Below the pieces are notes generated by a model. The model worked only from the letters and a program-made list of their open reading frames with translations. It did no database searches and was not told where the DNA came from. From assembly GCA_945897805.1 (NCBI GenBank), contig CAMDFX010000007.1, positions 88,856 through 152,855 of the forward strand: a stretch of DNA of 64,000 nt, written 5' to 3'. This document shows positions 56,604 to 64,000 of this stretch, in pieces; the stretch's first letter is position 1, and each line of letters begins with the position of its first letter. The stretch is from Chryseobacterium gleum. GTDB lineage: Bacteria; Bacteroidota; Bacteroidia; Flavobacteriales_D; Crocinitomicaceae. A program made the position numbers and the translations under genes.

Positions 56604-57464
56604 ATGCAAATCATTACACTTACGACAGACATGGGATTATTGGATCATTATGTTGCTGCTCTGAAAGGTTCTATTTTCAGTCTTGATGCAAGTGTGCAAA
56701 TAGTTGATATTTGTCATCAGGTTCATGCGTTTGATGTAATACAAGAAGCTTATTTTGTGAGAAGTTGTTTCAGAGATTTCCCTGCAGGAACGGTTCATAT
56801 TTGTGCCGTTGATAGTGAGCCTGTTATCAATTTCGGTTCAAGTTCAAGCGGAAGTTTTCCTTCCATTATGTTGTTTGAAGGACATTATTTTATTTCCAAT
56901 GACAATGGTTTTTTTGGTTTATTGTTGGATGGAAATCAGCCTGAGAAATTTTGGCGCTTGGAAGATGTAATGTCAAATCCAAACATGCTAAAATTTCCTA
57001 TCAAAAATATACTTGTTCCTGCTGCTATTAAAATCTGTCAGAAGGTGGAAATTGAAACTTTTGCAATAGAAAATGAATTCAAACGTGCATTCTCAATCAA
57101 TGCGGTAACTGAAGAAAATTTAATCAGAGGAAATGTCGTCCACATTGATCATTTTGGCAATATAATTACCAATATTAGCAAAGAATTATTTCAAAGAATC
57201 GGACAAAATGCACCATTCACCATCTTTTTCCGAAAGAAAGAATATTACATTGAAGAAATTTCAAATACCTACAGTGATGCAGTGGAAGGCGAAAAAGTGG
57301 CAGTTTTTAATAGCAATGATATGCTTGAAATAGCCATCAATAAAGGTGCAAATGGAAGAAATGGTGGTGCCAGTTCACTTTTTGGCATCAATCTGCAAGA
57401 TATCGTTAGAATTGAGTTTACACCTCGAGGTTCCAAAGAAACATTAGAGTCACTTTTTATTTAA
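56604..57464 (+). CDS. SAM hydroxide adenosyltransferase family protein (DUF62)
   Basis: A 286-residue member of the fluorinase/chlorinase superfamily, which cleaves S-adenosylmethionine with water to adenosine and methionine. TLTTDMGLLDHYVAALKG opens the SAM domain and DNGFFGLLLDG follows. HIDHFGNIITNI carries the conserved His and Asn of the C-terminal part. The usual VDPGVGxxRR block is AVDSEPVINFG here. Thus the Asp is kept, but the catalytic Arg of the characterised Asp-Arg-His triad is not visible at its expected spot. Activity is therefore not assured. A 100-residue gene follows after 2 nt. Confidence 0.85.
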   Translation: MQIITLTTDMGLLDHYVAALKGSIFSLDASVQIVDICHQVHAFDVIQEAYFVRSCFRDFPAGTVHICAVDSEPVINFGSSSSGSFPSIMLFEGHYFISNDNGFFGLLLDGNQPEKFWRLEDVMSNPNMLKFPIKNILVPAAIKICQKVEIETFAIENEFKRAFSINAVTEENLIRGNVVHIDHFGNIITNISKELFQRIGQNAPFTIFFRKKEYYIEEISNTYSDAVEGEKVAVFNSNDMLEIAINKGANGRNGGASSLFGINLQDIVRIEFTPRGSKETLESLFI

Positions 57465-57466
57465 TT

Positions 57467-57769
57467 ATGATTACGCGCATTGTCAAATTAAATTTTCAAC
57501 CTGAAAAAATCGATGCTTTTTTGTCCTTTTTTGAAACCATCAAATGGCAAGTAGCGAGCCAGCCAAATTGCTTTGGAATGAAGTTGTTGAGAGATAAAAA
57601 TCAACCAAATATTGTTTTTACTTACAGCAAATGGAAAGATGAAAAAGCACTCAATATTTACCGCGATTCTGAACTTTTTGGAATTGTTTGGCCAACAATT
57701 AAACCGTGGTTTCAGGAAAAAGCGGAAGCTTGGACGATTGAAGAATGGTTTGACGGAATGCCTAAATAG
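57467..57769 (+). CDS. Antibiotic biosynthesis monooxygenase-fold protein
   Basis: A 100-residue dimeric alpha-beta barrel (ABM/YgiN) protein. ITRIVKLNFQPEKIDAFLSFF forms the first strand and helix, then QPNCFGMKLLRD and FTYSKWKDEKALNIYRDSELF. Relatives are cofactor-free quinol monooxygenases or heme-degrading enzymes, but small size leaves function open. It is translated directly behind the SAM hydrolase-like gene. Its last 8 nt overlap the end of convergent bioF. Confidence 0.75.
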   Translation: MITRIVKLNFQPEKIDAFLSFFETIKWQVASQPNCFGMKLLRDKNQPNIVFTYSKWKDEKALNIYRDSELFGIVWPTIKPWFQEKAEAWTIEEWFDGMPK

Positions 57770-58856
57770 ATATCAAACTTTGGTGTTGAAGAATTAATTT
57801 GCAAAGTTTTTCGATTTCTTCCTCTGTATTAAACGCATGCAAGCAAATGCGCAAGCGTTCTTGTCCTTCAGGAACCGTGGGACTTAAAATCGCTTTGACA
57901 GCAATTTTTTCATTCTGAATAACTTGCGCTAGATTTTGCGCGTTTTCAATTCCTGGAATTAGTATGATTTGAATCGGTGAATTTTCATCGCTTAGGCTAA
58001 CTTTATTGGAAACTAAACTTCTAAAAAACCGAATATTTTGATTCAATTTTAAGCGATTGTCGTCATCAATACTTTTCGTTATTTGCTTTTGAATGTGATC
58101 GTATTGATAGGGTGGAAGCGCTGTTGTGTAGATAAAAGACCGTGCAAAATTGACTAAGAAATTTTTCAATTCTGACGAACCTAAAACCGCTGCACCGTGC
58201 GTTCCATAAGCTTTTCCGAAAGTGATAATTCTAGCAAAAATTTGGTCTAAATTTCCATTTTGATGACAAATTCCCTTGCCTTGCTCTCCAAATATTCCAC
58301 AAGCGTGGGCTTCGTCTACAATTAGTAACGCATTTGTGTTTTGGCAGATTTCCGCAATTTCTTTCAGCGGAGCAATGTCTCCATCCATGGAATAAAGCGA
58401 TTCAATAGCAACAAAAACAGTTCCTTCAATGCGTTCGAGTTTTTGTTTTAAATCAGTTGTGTCATTGTGTTTGAATGAAAATGCTTTGGCGTTGCTCAAT
58501 CTTATTCCATCTCTGATTGAAGCATGAATCAATTCATCGTACAAAATAAAATCGCCTCGTTGTGGAACAGAAGAGAAAAATCCGATATTGGCGTCATAGC
58601 CCGAATTAAATATCAAAGCGTCTTCCGATATGAAAAATTCAGCAATCATTTTTTCTGTGTTTTCTGCTTCCACAGAATTTCCAGAAATCAATCGTGAGCC
58701 GCCGCCTCCTGAAGGATTGACATTTTGAAATTCGGTTGCTGCGCCAAGACCCAAATAATCATTTGAAAAAAAATCAGAAAAGCCAATAAACAAAGAAAGG
58801 GAGCGTTCACTCCCCATCTTTTTGCGTTCTATTAGTTTCTGTTGAAATTTCAACAT
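57762..58856 (-). CDS. bioF: 8-amino-7-oxononanoate synthase
   Basis: A 364-residue PLP enzyme of the alpha-oxoamine synthase family that condenses pimeloyl-ACP/CoA with L-alanine in biotin synthesis. DYLGLGA, GGGGSRLISGN, VDEAHACGIFGEQG (180-193) and the PLP lysine in TFGKAYGTHGAA (Lys215) are visible. Close relatives such as Kbl differ in length and motif spacing. The adjacent bioB supports the biotin role. bioA and bioD are not in the window. Confidence 0.9.
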   Translation of the reverse strand: MLKFQQKLIERKKMGSERSLSLFIGFSDFFSNDYLGLGAATEFQNVNPSGGGGSRLISGNSVEAENTEKMIAEFFISEDALIFNSGYDANIGFFSSVPQRGDFILYDELIHASIRDGIRLSNAKAFSFKHNDTTDLKQKLERIEGTVFVAIESLYSMDGDIAPLKEIAEICQNTNALLIVDEAHACGIFGEQGKGICHQNGNLDQIFARIITFGKAYGTHGAAVLGSSELKNFLVNFARSFIYTTALPPYQYDHIQKQITKSIDDDNRLKLNQNIRFFRSLVSNKVSLSDENSPIQIILIPGIENAQNLAQVIQNEKIAVKAILSPTVPEGQERLRICLHAFNTEEEIEKLCKLILQHQSLISI

Positions 58857-58879
58857 CTTATTTCTTTTTGTGTTTTGAA

Positions 58880-59968
58880 TTAAGAAACAGTTACTTTCCT
58901 TGGTTCAAATCCTTTTGTTTTCGCATCTTCCAATTGTTGCGCTCTTACTGCTTCTTTTGCTTTGCGCGCGTCAATGATTGCATCTGGTAAAGTTTCAGGT
59001 TTTTCACCTTCAGTAAATGCAGCTTTCGGTATCAAGCCCAAAATTTCAAACATTTCTTTGTCTTCATTGAACTCTGGATTTGGAGTCGTTAGCAATTTAT
59101 CTCCAGCGAAAATAGATCCTGCACCAGCCATAAAACAAAGTGCTTGTCCTTCTAAATTCATTTTTGTTCTACCTGCTGAAAGTCTGACAACCGATTCAGG
59201 AAAAGCAATTCTTGTGGTAGCAACCATGCGAATCATTTCCCATTGCTCAATTGGTTTTTGACTTTCCAAAGGTGTTCCCTCTACAGCAACCAATGCGTTG
59301 ATTGGAATAGAGTTTGGAGGCGTTTCCATTTGCATATAGCTCATCAACATTCCCATTCTGTCTTCAACAGCTTCACCCATGCCGATAATTCCACCGGAGC
59401 AAACTGTGATTCCAGCTTTTCTGGCATTATCAATCGTATTTAATCGATCTTCGTATTCTCTAGTTAAAATTACATCACCATAAAATTCTGGCGAAGTATC
59501 CAAGTTGTGGTTGTAAGCAAAAAGTCCAGCGTTTTTCAATCTTTTCGCTTGATTTTCATTCATCATTCCTAATGTACAACAAACTTCCATGTCCAAATTA
59601 TTCACTGCTCGAACCATTTCAATTACATTGTCAAAATCTTTATTGTCGCGAACTTCTCTCCAAGCCGCGCCCATGCAAAGTCTAGAAGAACCATTTGCCT
59701 TGGCATTTTTTGCTTGCTCAATTACAGAATCAACGGTCATCAATTTTTGCGCTTCTACATCGGTATGGTATCGCGCAGCTTGCGGACAATAGCCACAATC
59801 TTCAGCGCAACCACCAGTTTTAATGCTCAACAAAGAAGACATTTGCACTTCTCGTGGATTGTGAAATTGACGATGAATGGTTGCCGCTTCAAAAACCAAT
59901 TCTAATAATGGTTTATTATACAAAGCAATTAATGCTTCTTTGGAGGAATATGCTGGATTTACTTTCAT
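58880..59968 (-). CDS. bioB: Biotin synthase
   Basis: A 362-residue radical-SAM enzyme that inserts sulfur into dethiobiotin. The [4Fe-4S] motif is Cys54-x3-Cys58-x2-Cys61 (GGCAEDCGYCPQ). The [2Fe-2S] ligands are expected at CMGAAWRE, VCCTLGMM and the later CSGGIIGMGE region, and MSLLSIKTGG and YNHNLDTSPEFYG are further BioB signatures. The C-terminal 30 residues are a charged extension. It heads a bioB-bioF unit from a full-consensus promoter. Confidence 0.96.
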   Translation of the reverse strand: MKVNPAYSSKEALIALYNKPLLELVFEAATIHRQFHNPREVQMSSLLSIKTGGCAEDCGYCPQAARYHTDVEAQKLMTVDSVIEQAKNAKANGSSRLCMGAAWREVRDNKDFDNVIEMVRAVNNLDMEVCCTLGMMNENQAKRLKNAGLFAYNHNLDTSPEFYGDVILTREYEDRLNTIDNARKAGITVCSGGIIGMGEAVEDRMGMLMSYMQMETPPNSIPINALVAVEGTPLESQKPIEQWEMIRMVATTRIAFPESVVRLSAGRTKMNLEGQALCFMAGAGSIFAGDKLLTTPNPEFNEDKEMFEILGLIPKAAFTEGEKPETLPDAIIDARKAKEAVRAQQLEDAKTKGFEPRKVTVS

Positions 59969-60351
59969 TTAAAATGCTTTCTATTTGAAATGCAAATATA
60001 ATCAATCAGAATCAAGTCAATAATCATTTTGGACAAAATATCATTTAGTTGGAAAGATTGTTTCAATCCCCTGAAGCATTTCAAAAAAAACAATGATTCA
60101 CAAATAAAACTCAACTAAAATTTGAAGACCGTTTTACTTCAGAGGTTGAAAACAAACTAACGTTAAGACTTTTTTTGGTTATAAAAGTTACAGAAAAAGT
60201 TAAAATAAAATTGAATTTTGACTGAAAAAGGTAAAGTTTTCAATTTTCAATTTTTCAATATTTTTTTCGATTTCATATCTAATTTCCCAATATTTCCTCA
60301 AATTATTCTTAATTTCGCACATGTCTTTTTTGGCATTTGCAAATCAAAAAT
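59969..60351. other. Divergent intergenic region between bioB and icmF
   Basis: 383 nt with no gene. It contains the bioB promoter at its left end. Near the right end TAATTTCG (60310-60317), one base off the -7 consensus and identical to the element before paaA, could serve icmF. I see no BirA-like operator of the classical form and no cobalamin riboswitch. Confidence 0.5.
59993..60020 (-). promoter_or_regulatory. bioB promoter (TTG-N17-TATATTTG)
   Basis: On the minus strand TTG (60018-60020), 17 nt and TATATTTG (59993-60000) fit the Bacteroidota promoter form; the leader is about 20 nt. Confidence 0.7.
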
Positions 60352-63300
60352 ATGGAAAAAGTAGAACCTTATAAGCCAATAAATAAAGTTAGAATTGTTA
60401 CTGCAGCATCACTTTTTGATGGTCATGATGCAGCAATCAATATCATGCGTAGAATAATTCAAGCGACTGGTTGTGAAGTGATTCATTTAGGTCATGACCG
60501 TTCGGTGGAAGAAGTAGTTGATTGTGCGATTCAAGAGGATGCACAAGCGATTGCGATGACTTCTTATCAAGGCGGACATACTGAATATTTCAAATACATG
60601 TATGATTTATTGCGTGAAAAAGGCGCGCCACACATCAAAATTTTTGGCGGTGGAGGAGGAACAATTCTTCCAGCAGAAATCGAAGAATTAGAAGCTTACG
60701 GAATTACACGTTTGTATCACCCAGATCATGGGCGTGCGATGGGATTGCAAGGGATGATTAATGACATGATTCAAAGATGTGATTTTGCCGTTGGAACTGG
60801 TTTGACGAATGAGGTAAGTTTACTTGCTGATAAAAATGTTCCAGCGATTGCAAGAGTGATTTCAGCGGCAGAAAATTATCCAGTTGAATCTCAAAAATTA
60901 TTAGAAGAAGTTCATGCTATTGCTCAAAAAAATGACGTTCCTGTTTTAGGAATTACTGGAACTGGGGGTTCAGGAAAATCTTCTTTGGTGGATGAATTGG
61001 TTCGCAGATTTTTGGTCGATTTTCCAACAAAAGAAATTGCAGTTGTTTCTGTAGATCCTTCGAAAAGAAAAACTGGTGGTGCATTGTTGGGAGACAGAAT
61101 CCGCATGAATTCCATCAAAAGCGACCGTGTTTACATGCGTTCATTGGCAACAAGACAATCCAATTTGGCTTTATCTAAACACGTGGCTGAAGCGATTTTA
61201 GTCCTGAAAGCAGCAAACTACGATTTGATCATTTTGGAAACTTCTGGAATTGGTCAATCGGATACTGAAATATTAGATCATTCAGATGTTTCACTGTATG
61301 TAATGACACCAGAATATGGCGCTGCTACTCAATTAGAGAAAATCGATATGTTGGATTTTGCAGATGTAATCTCATTGAATAAATTCGATAAAAGAGGGGC
61401 GTTAGATGCATTGAGAGATGTTAGAAAACAATATCAAAGAAATCATAATTTATGGGATGAATCAGTTGATTCTATGCCTGTTCATGGAACGATTGCGTCA
61501 CAATTCAATGATCCAGGAATGAATTCTTTGTACAAAGTTATCATTGATAAAGTCAAAGAAAGAACTGGCGCAAAATTGGATTCTTCTTTCGAAATCACGA
61601 AAGAGATGTCTGAGAAAATTTATGTGATTCCGCCAGAAAGAACAAGGTATTTATCCGAAATTTCAGAAAGTAATCGCGCTTATGACAAATGGGTAAACCA
61701 ACAAGCGGAAGTTGCTGAGAAATTATATGGATTGACAAAATCTATCGAAATATTGCAAGATTCGGCTTTTGATGACAAAGACAGATTGCTCAAAGGATTA
61801 CAAGAATCGTTTGAAAATGTAAAATTAGATTTCGATCCAAAAAACTGGGCGATTTTAGAAAATTGGGAAGCTAAAAAAGCGACTTATAAAAATCCAGTCT
61901 TTGAGTTTAAAGTAAGAGATAAAATACTTAAGTTAGATACGCACACAGAATCACTTTCGCATTCTCAAATCCCAAAAGTTGTGCTTCCAAAGTACCAATC
62001 TTGGGGAGATATTTTGAGATGGAATTTACAAGAAAATGTGCCTGGTGAATTCCCTTACACAGCAGGATTGTTTCCTTTCAAAAGAGAAGGAGAAGATCCA
62101 ACAAGAATGTTTGCTGGAGAAGGCGGACCAGAAAGAACCAATAAACGTTTTCATTACGTAAGTTTGGGAATGCCAGCAAAACGTTTGTCAACGGCTTTTG
62201 ATTCTGTGACTTTATACGGAAATGATCCAGATTTGCGTCCAGATATTTATGGAAAAATTGGTAATTCAGGCGTTTCAATTTGCTGTTTAGACGATGCTAA
62301 AAAATTGTACTCAGGTTTCGATTTGAGTCATGCAATGACATCTGTTTCAATGACAATAAACGGCCCTGCACCCATGTTGTTGGGATTCTTTATGAATGCA
62401 GCAATTGATCAAAATTGTGAAAAGTACATAAAGGCAAATGATTTAGAAGCTGAAATTGAGGTGAAAATCAAAGCCATTTACGATGCCAAAGGAACGCCTC
62501 GTCCAAAATACCAAGGTGATTTGCCTCAAGGAAATGACGGTTTAGGATTGATGTTACTCGGAGTGACAGGCGATCAAGTTTTACCAGCTGATACCTACGA
62601 AAAAATCAAAGCAGAAACCTTGATGCAAGTGCGGGGAACGGTGCAAGCAGATATTTTGAAAGAAGATCAAGCGCAAAATACTTGTATTTTCTCAACTGAA
62701 TTTGCCCTTCGTTTGATGGGTGATGTGCAACAATATTTTATCGACAAAGGAGTAAGAAATTTCTATTCTGTATCGATTTCAGGTTACCACATTGCTGAAG
62801 CAGGAGCAAATCCGATTACACAGTTGGCATTTACGTTGGCAAATGGTTTTACTTATGTGGAGTATTATTTGAGTCGTGGAATGAGCATCAACGATTTTGG
62901 ACCGAATTTATCGTTCTTTTTCTCCAATGGTATCGATCCAGAATATGCAGTGATTGGTCGCGTAGCTCGTAAAGTATGGGCGAAAGCAATGGCGAAGAAA
63001 TACGGCGCCAATTCACGTGCGCAAATGTTGAAATACCACATTCAAACTTCTGGAAGATCATTGCACGCGCAAGAAATTGATTTCAATGATATTCGTACGA
63101 CTTTGCAAGCTTTGTATGCGATTTACGACAATTGTAATTCATTGCATACGAATGCTTATGACGAAGCAATTACAACGCCAACTGAAGAATCTGTGAGAAG
63201 AGCGATGGCGATTCAATTGATTATCAATAGAGAATTAGGATTGGCGAAAAACGAAAATCCATTGCAAGGTTCTTTTATTATTGATGAATTGACAGAATTG

Positions 63301-63732
63301 GTGGAAGAAGCGGTGTTGCTAGAATTTGACCGAATTACCGAAAGAGGAGGCGTATTGGGTGCGATGGAAACGATGTACCAACGTTCAAAAATTCAAGAAG
63401 AATCTTTGTACTATGAAACATTGAAACATACTGGAGAGTTTCCAATTATTGGTGTAAATACTTTCCTGAGTTCTAAAGGTTCACCAACAGTTGAGCCAAA
63501 AGAAGTAATTCGAGCGACGGAAGAGGAAAAGCAATATCAAATAGCCATGTTGGCCGCGTTGCAAAGTGGAAATAAAGAGTTGACTTTGAGCAATATTGAA
63601 AAAGTGCAAGATGCAGCTGTTCAAAATAAGAACATGTTTGAGCAATTAATGGAAACTTGTAAAACCGCATCTTTAGGTCAGATAACACAAGCTTTGTTTG
63701 AGGTCGGCGGACAGTATCGACGCAATATGTAG
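60352..63732 (+). CDS. icmF: Fused isobutyryl-CoA mutase IcmF
   Basis: A 1126-residue adenosylcobalamin enzyme. The N-terminal B12 domain has DGHDAA with cobalt-ligand His25. A MeaB-like GTPase chaperone follows (P-loop GTGGSGKSS near 203-211), then a mutase barrel from about 520 onward. In the mutase the sequence [19 protein letters not shown] has Phe where methylmalonyl-CoA mutase has its substrate Tyr. [12 protein letters not shown] has Gln where that enzyme has the carboxylate-binding Arg. Both fit IcmF, which interconverts isobutyryl-CoA and butyryl-CoA. The ATG was chosen over a TTG five codons upstream. The end GGQYRRNM is the normal family terminus. Confidence 0.95.
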   Translation: MEKVEPYKPINKVRIVTAASLFDGHDAAINIMRRIIQATGCEVIHLGHDRSVEEVVDCAIQEDAQAIAMTSYQGGHTEYFKYMYDLLREKGAPHIKIFGGGGGTILPAEIEELEAYGITRLYHPDHGRAMGLQGMINDMIQRCDFAVGTGLTNEVSLLADKNVPAIARVISAAENYPVESQKLLEEVHAIAQKNDVPVLGITGTGGSGKSSLVDELVRRFLVDFPTKEIAVVSVDPSKRKTGGALLGDRIRMNSIKSDRVYMRSLATRQSNLALSKHVAEAILVLKAANYDLIILETSGIGQSDTEILDHSDVSLYVMTPEYGAATQLEKIDMLDFADVISLNKFDKRGALDALRDVRKQYQRNHNLWDESVDSMPVHGTIASQFNDPGMNSLYKVIIDKVKERTGAKLDSSFEITKEMSEKIYVIPPERTRYLSEISESNRAYDKWVNQQAEVAEKLYGLTKSIEILQDSAFDDKDRLLKGLQESFENVKLDFDPKNWAILENWEAKKATYKNPVFEFKVRDKILKLDTHTESLSHSQIPKVVLPKYQSWGDILRWNLQENVPGEFPYTAGLFPFKREGEDPTRMFAGEGGPERTNKRFHYVSLGMPAKRLSTAFDSVTLYGNDPDLRPDIYGKIGNSGVSICCLDDAKKLYSGFDLSHAMTSVSMTINGPAPMLLGFFMNAAIDQNCEKYIKANDLEAEIEVKIKAIYDAKGTPRPKYQGDLPQGNDGLGLMLLGVTGDQVLPADTYEKIKAETLMQVRGTVQADILKEDQAQNTCIFSTEFALRLMGDVQQYFIDKGVRNFYSVSISGYHIAEAGANPITQLAFTLANGFTYVEYYLSRGMSINDFGPNLSFFFSNGIDPEYAVIGRVARKVWAKAMAKKYGANSRAQMLKYHIQTSGRSLHAQEIDFNDIRTTLQALYAIYDNCNSLHTNAYDEAITTPTEESVRRAMAIQLIINRELGLAKNENPLQGSFIIDELTELVEEAVLLEFDRITERGGVLGAMETMYQRSKIQEESLYYETLKHTGEFPIIGVNTFLSSKGSPTVEPKEVIRATEEEKQYQIAMLAALQSGNKELTLSNIEKVQDAAVQNKNMFEQLMETCKTASLGQITQALFEVGGQYRRNM

Positions 63733-63845
63733 AAAATTGGATTTCCGCCGATATTGAGCTTGTCGACTTACGGCGGACAATATCGACGCAATATGTAGAA
63801 AAAAAACTATTCCCGCAGACATTGAGATTGTCGAAGTGTCTGCGG
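63705..63845. repeat. Two REP-like palindromic units joined to a duplicated icmF 3' end
   Basis: A 32-bp segment that includes the last codons and stop of icmF (63705-63736) recurs at 63771-63802 with one mismatch. Each copy is followed by a palindrome. The first has arms TCCGCCG (63744-63750) / CGGCGGA (63771-63777). The second has CCGCAGACA (63813-63821) / TGTCTGCGG (63837-63845). Their loops share TTGAGnTTGTCGA. The arms differ by compensating base changes, which argues that the fold is maintained. Confidence 0.8.
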
Positions 63846-64000
63846 AATATGCAGAACAAGTTGAAAAGTATGTTTTAATGAGCGATCAGAAATGATTGAT
63901 TTATTTGTCGTTTTTCATTTTTTTTGATTAGAAATAAATTGTTCAAAAATAAGTTAGAATAGCAGCTTGGTCTATAAATAAATAATCAATTTGTTGAAAA
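63846..64000. other. No recognisable feature to the window end
   Basis: A/T-rich sequence after the palindromic repeats; I see no ORF, terminator or RNA in it. Confidence 0.5.

Noticed and set aside
59969..60351. Cobalamin riboswitch or BirA operator before icmF/bioB
   Set aside because: No B12-box-like sequence or convincing long dyad was found in the gap.
63473..63859. 128-codon frame antisense to the end of icmF
   Set aside because: It lies opposite a conserved coding region and extends through the palindromic repeats, whose repeated residues simply mirror the DNA repeats.

Overview
This window is AT-rich chromosomal DNA from a member of the Bacteroidota, most likely the order Flavobacteriales. 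The evidence is the type IX secretion/gliding set (GldJ, PorU, PorV, PorP/SprF proteins), a giant cell-surface protein with a type B T9SS sorting domain, a SusC-like TonB-dependent receptor, a bacillithiol enzyme (BshC), a fused IcmF mutase, and promoters of the Bacteroidota form TTG-N17-23-TAnnTTTG instead of the sigma70 form. I cannot resolve the genus.

Layout. 0-9.8 kb: the 5' part of a penicillin-binding protein 1C gene, a Ppx/GppA phosphatase, an ABC-2 exporter pair, bshC, a TonB-dependent receptor and a DUF4197 protein that ends in a clear terminator. 9.9-16.2 kb: a DNA polymerase III alpha subunit carrying its own N-terminal proofreading exonuclease, a signal-bearing pirin and a nitroreductase. 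16.2-18.8 kb: paaABCD for phenylacetyl-CoA epoxidation. 19.2-30.4 kb: a 3366-residue SprB-like repeat protein followed 2 bases later by its SprF-like partner. 30.4-35.2 kb: an accessory stretch with an inverted-repeat-bounded noncoding segment, a CPBP protease, a decayed PorP/SprF fragment, an XRE regulator, and a run of unrecognised small membrane-protein genes including one with an apparent frameshift. It ends at tRNA-Val(TAC).

35.4-46.3 kb: folC-tonB-exbB, a glutamate/leucine-type dehydrogenase, anmK, an acyl-CoA dehydrogenase, an NAD(P)-binding protein with murF, and gldJ. 46.4-53.2 kb: porP facing away from porU-porV-ispF. With gldJ this is the core T9SS neighbourhood; PorU and PorV process and shuttle substrates with T9SS C-terminal domains, a class to which the giant protein at 19-29 kb belongs. 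53.3-60 kb: a small membrane protein, an SDR, purC-phoH, a SAM hydroxide adenosyltransferase with a small monooxygenase-fold protein, and bioF-bioB. 60.3-63.7 kb: fused isobutyryl-CoA mutase icmF, whose 3' end runs into REP-like palindromic repeats.

Most of the window is housekeeping. The parts that ordinary annotation explains least are the 30.4-35.2 kb stretch, the repeat architecture of the giant protein, the palindromes after icmF, and a recurring promoter position that predicts leaderless transcripts. I did not find a self-evident new defence or mobile system.
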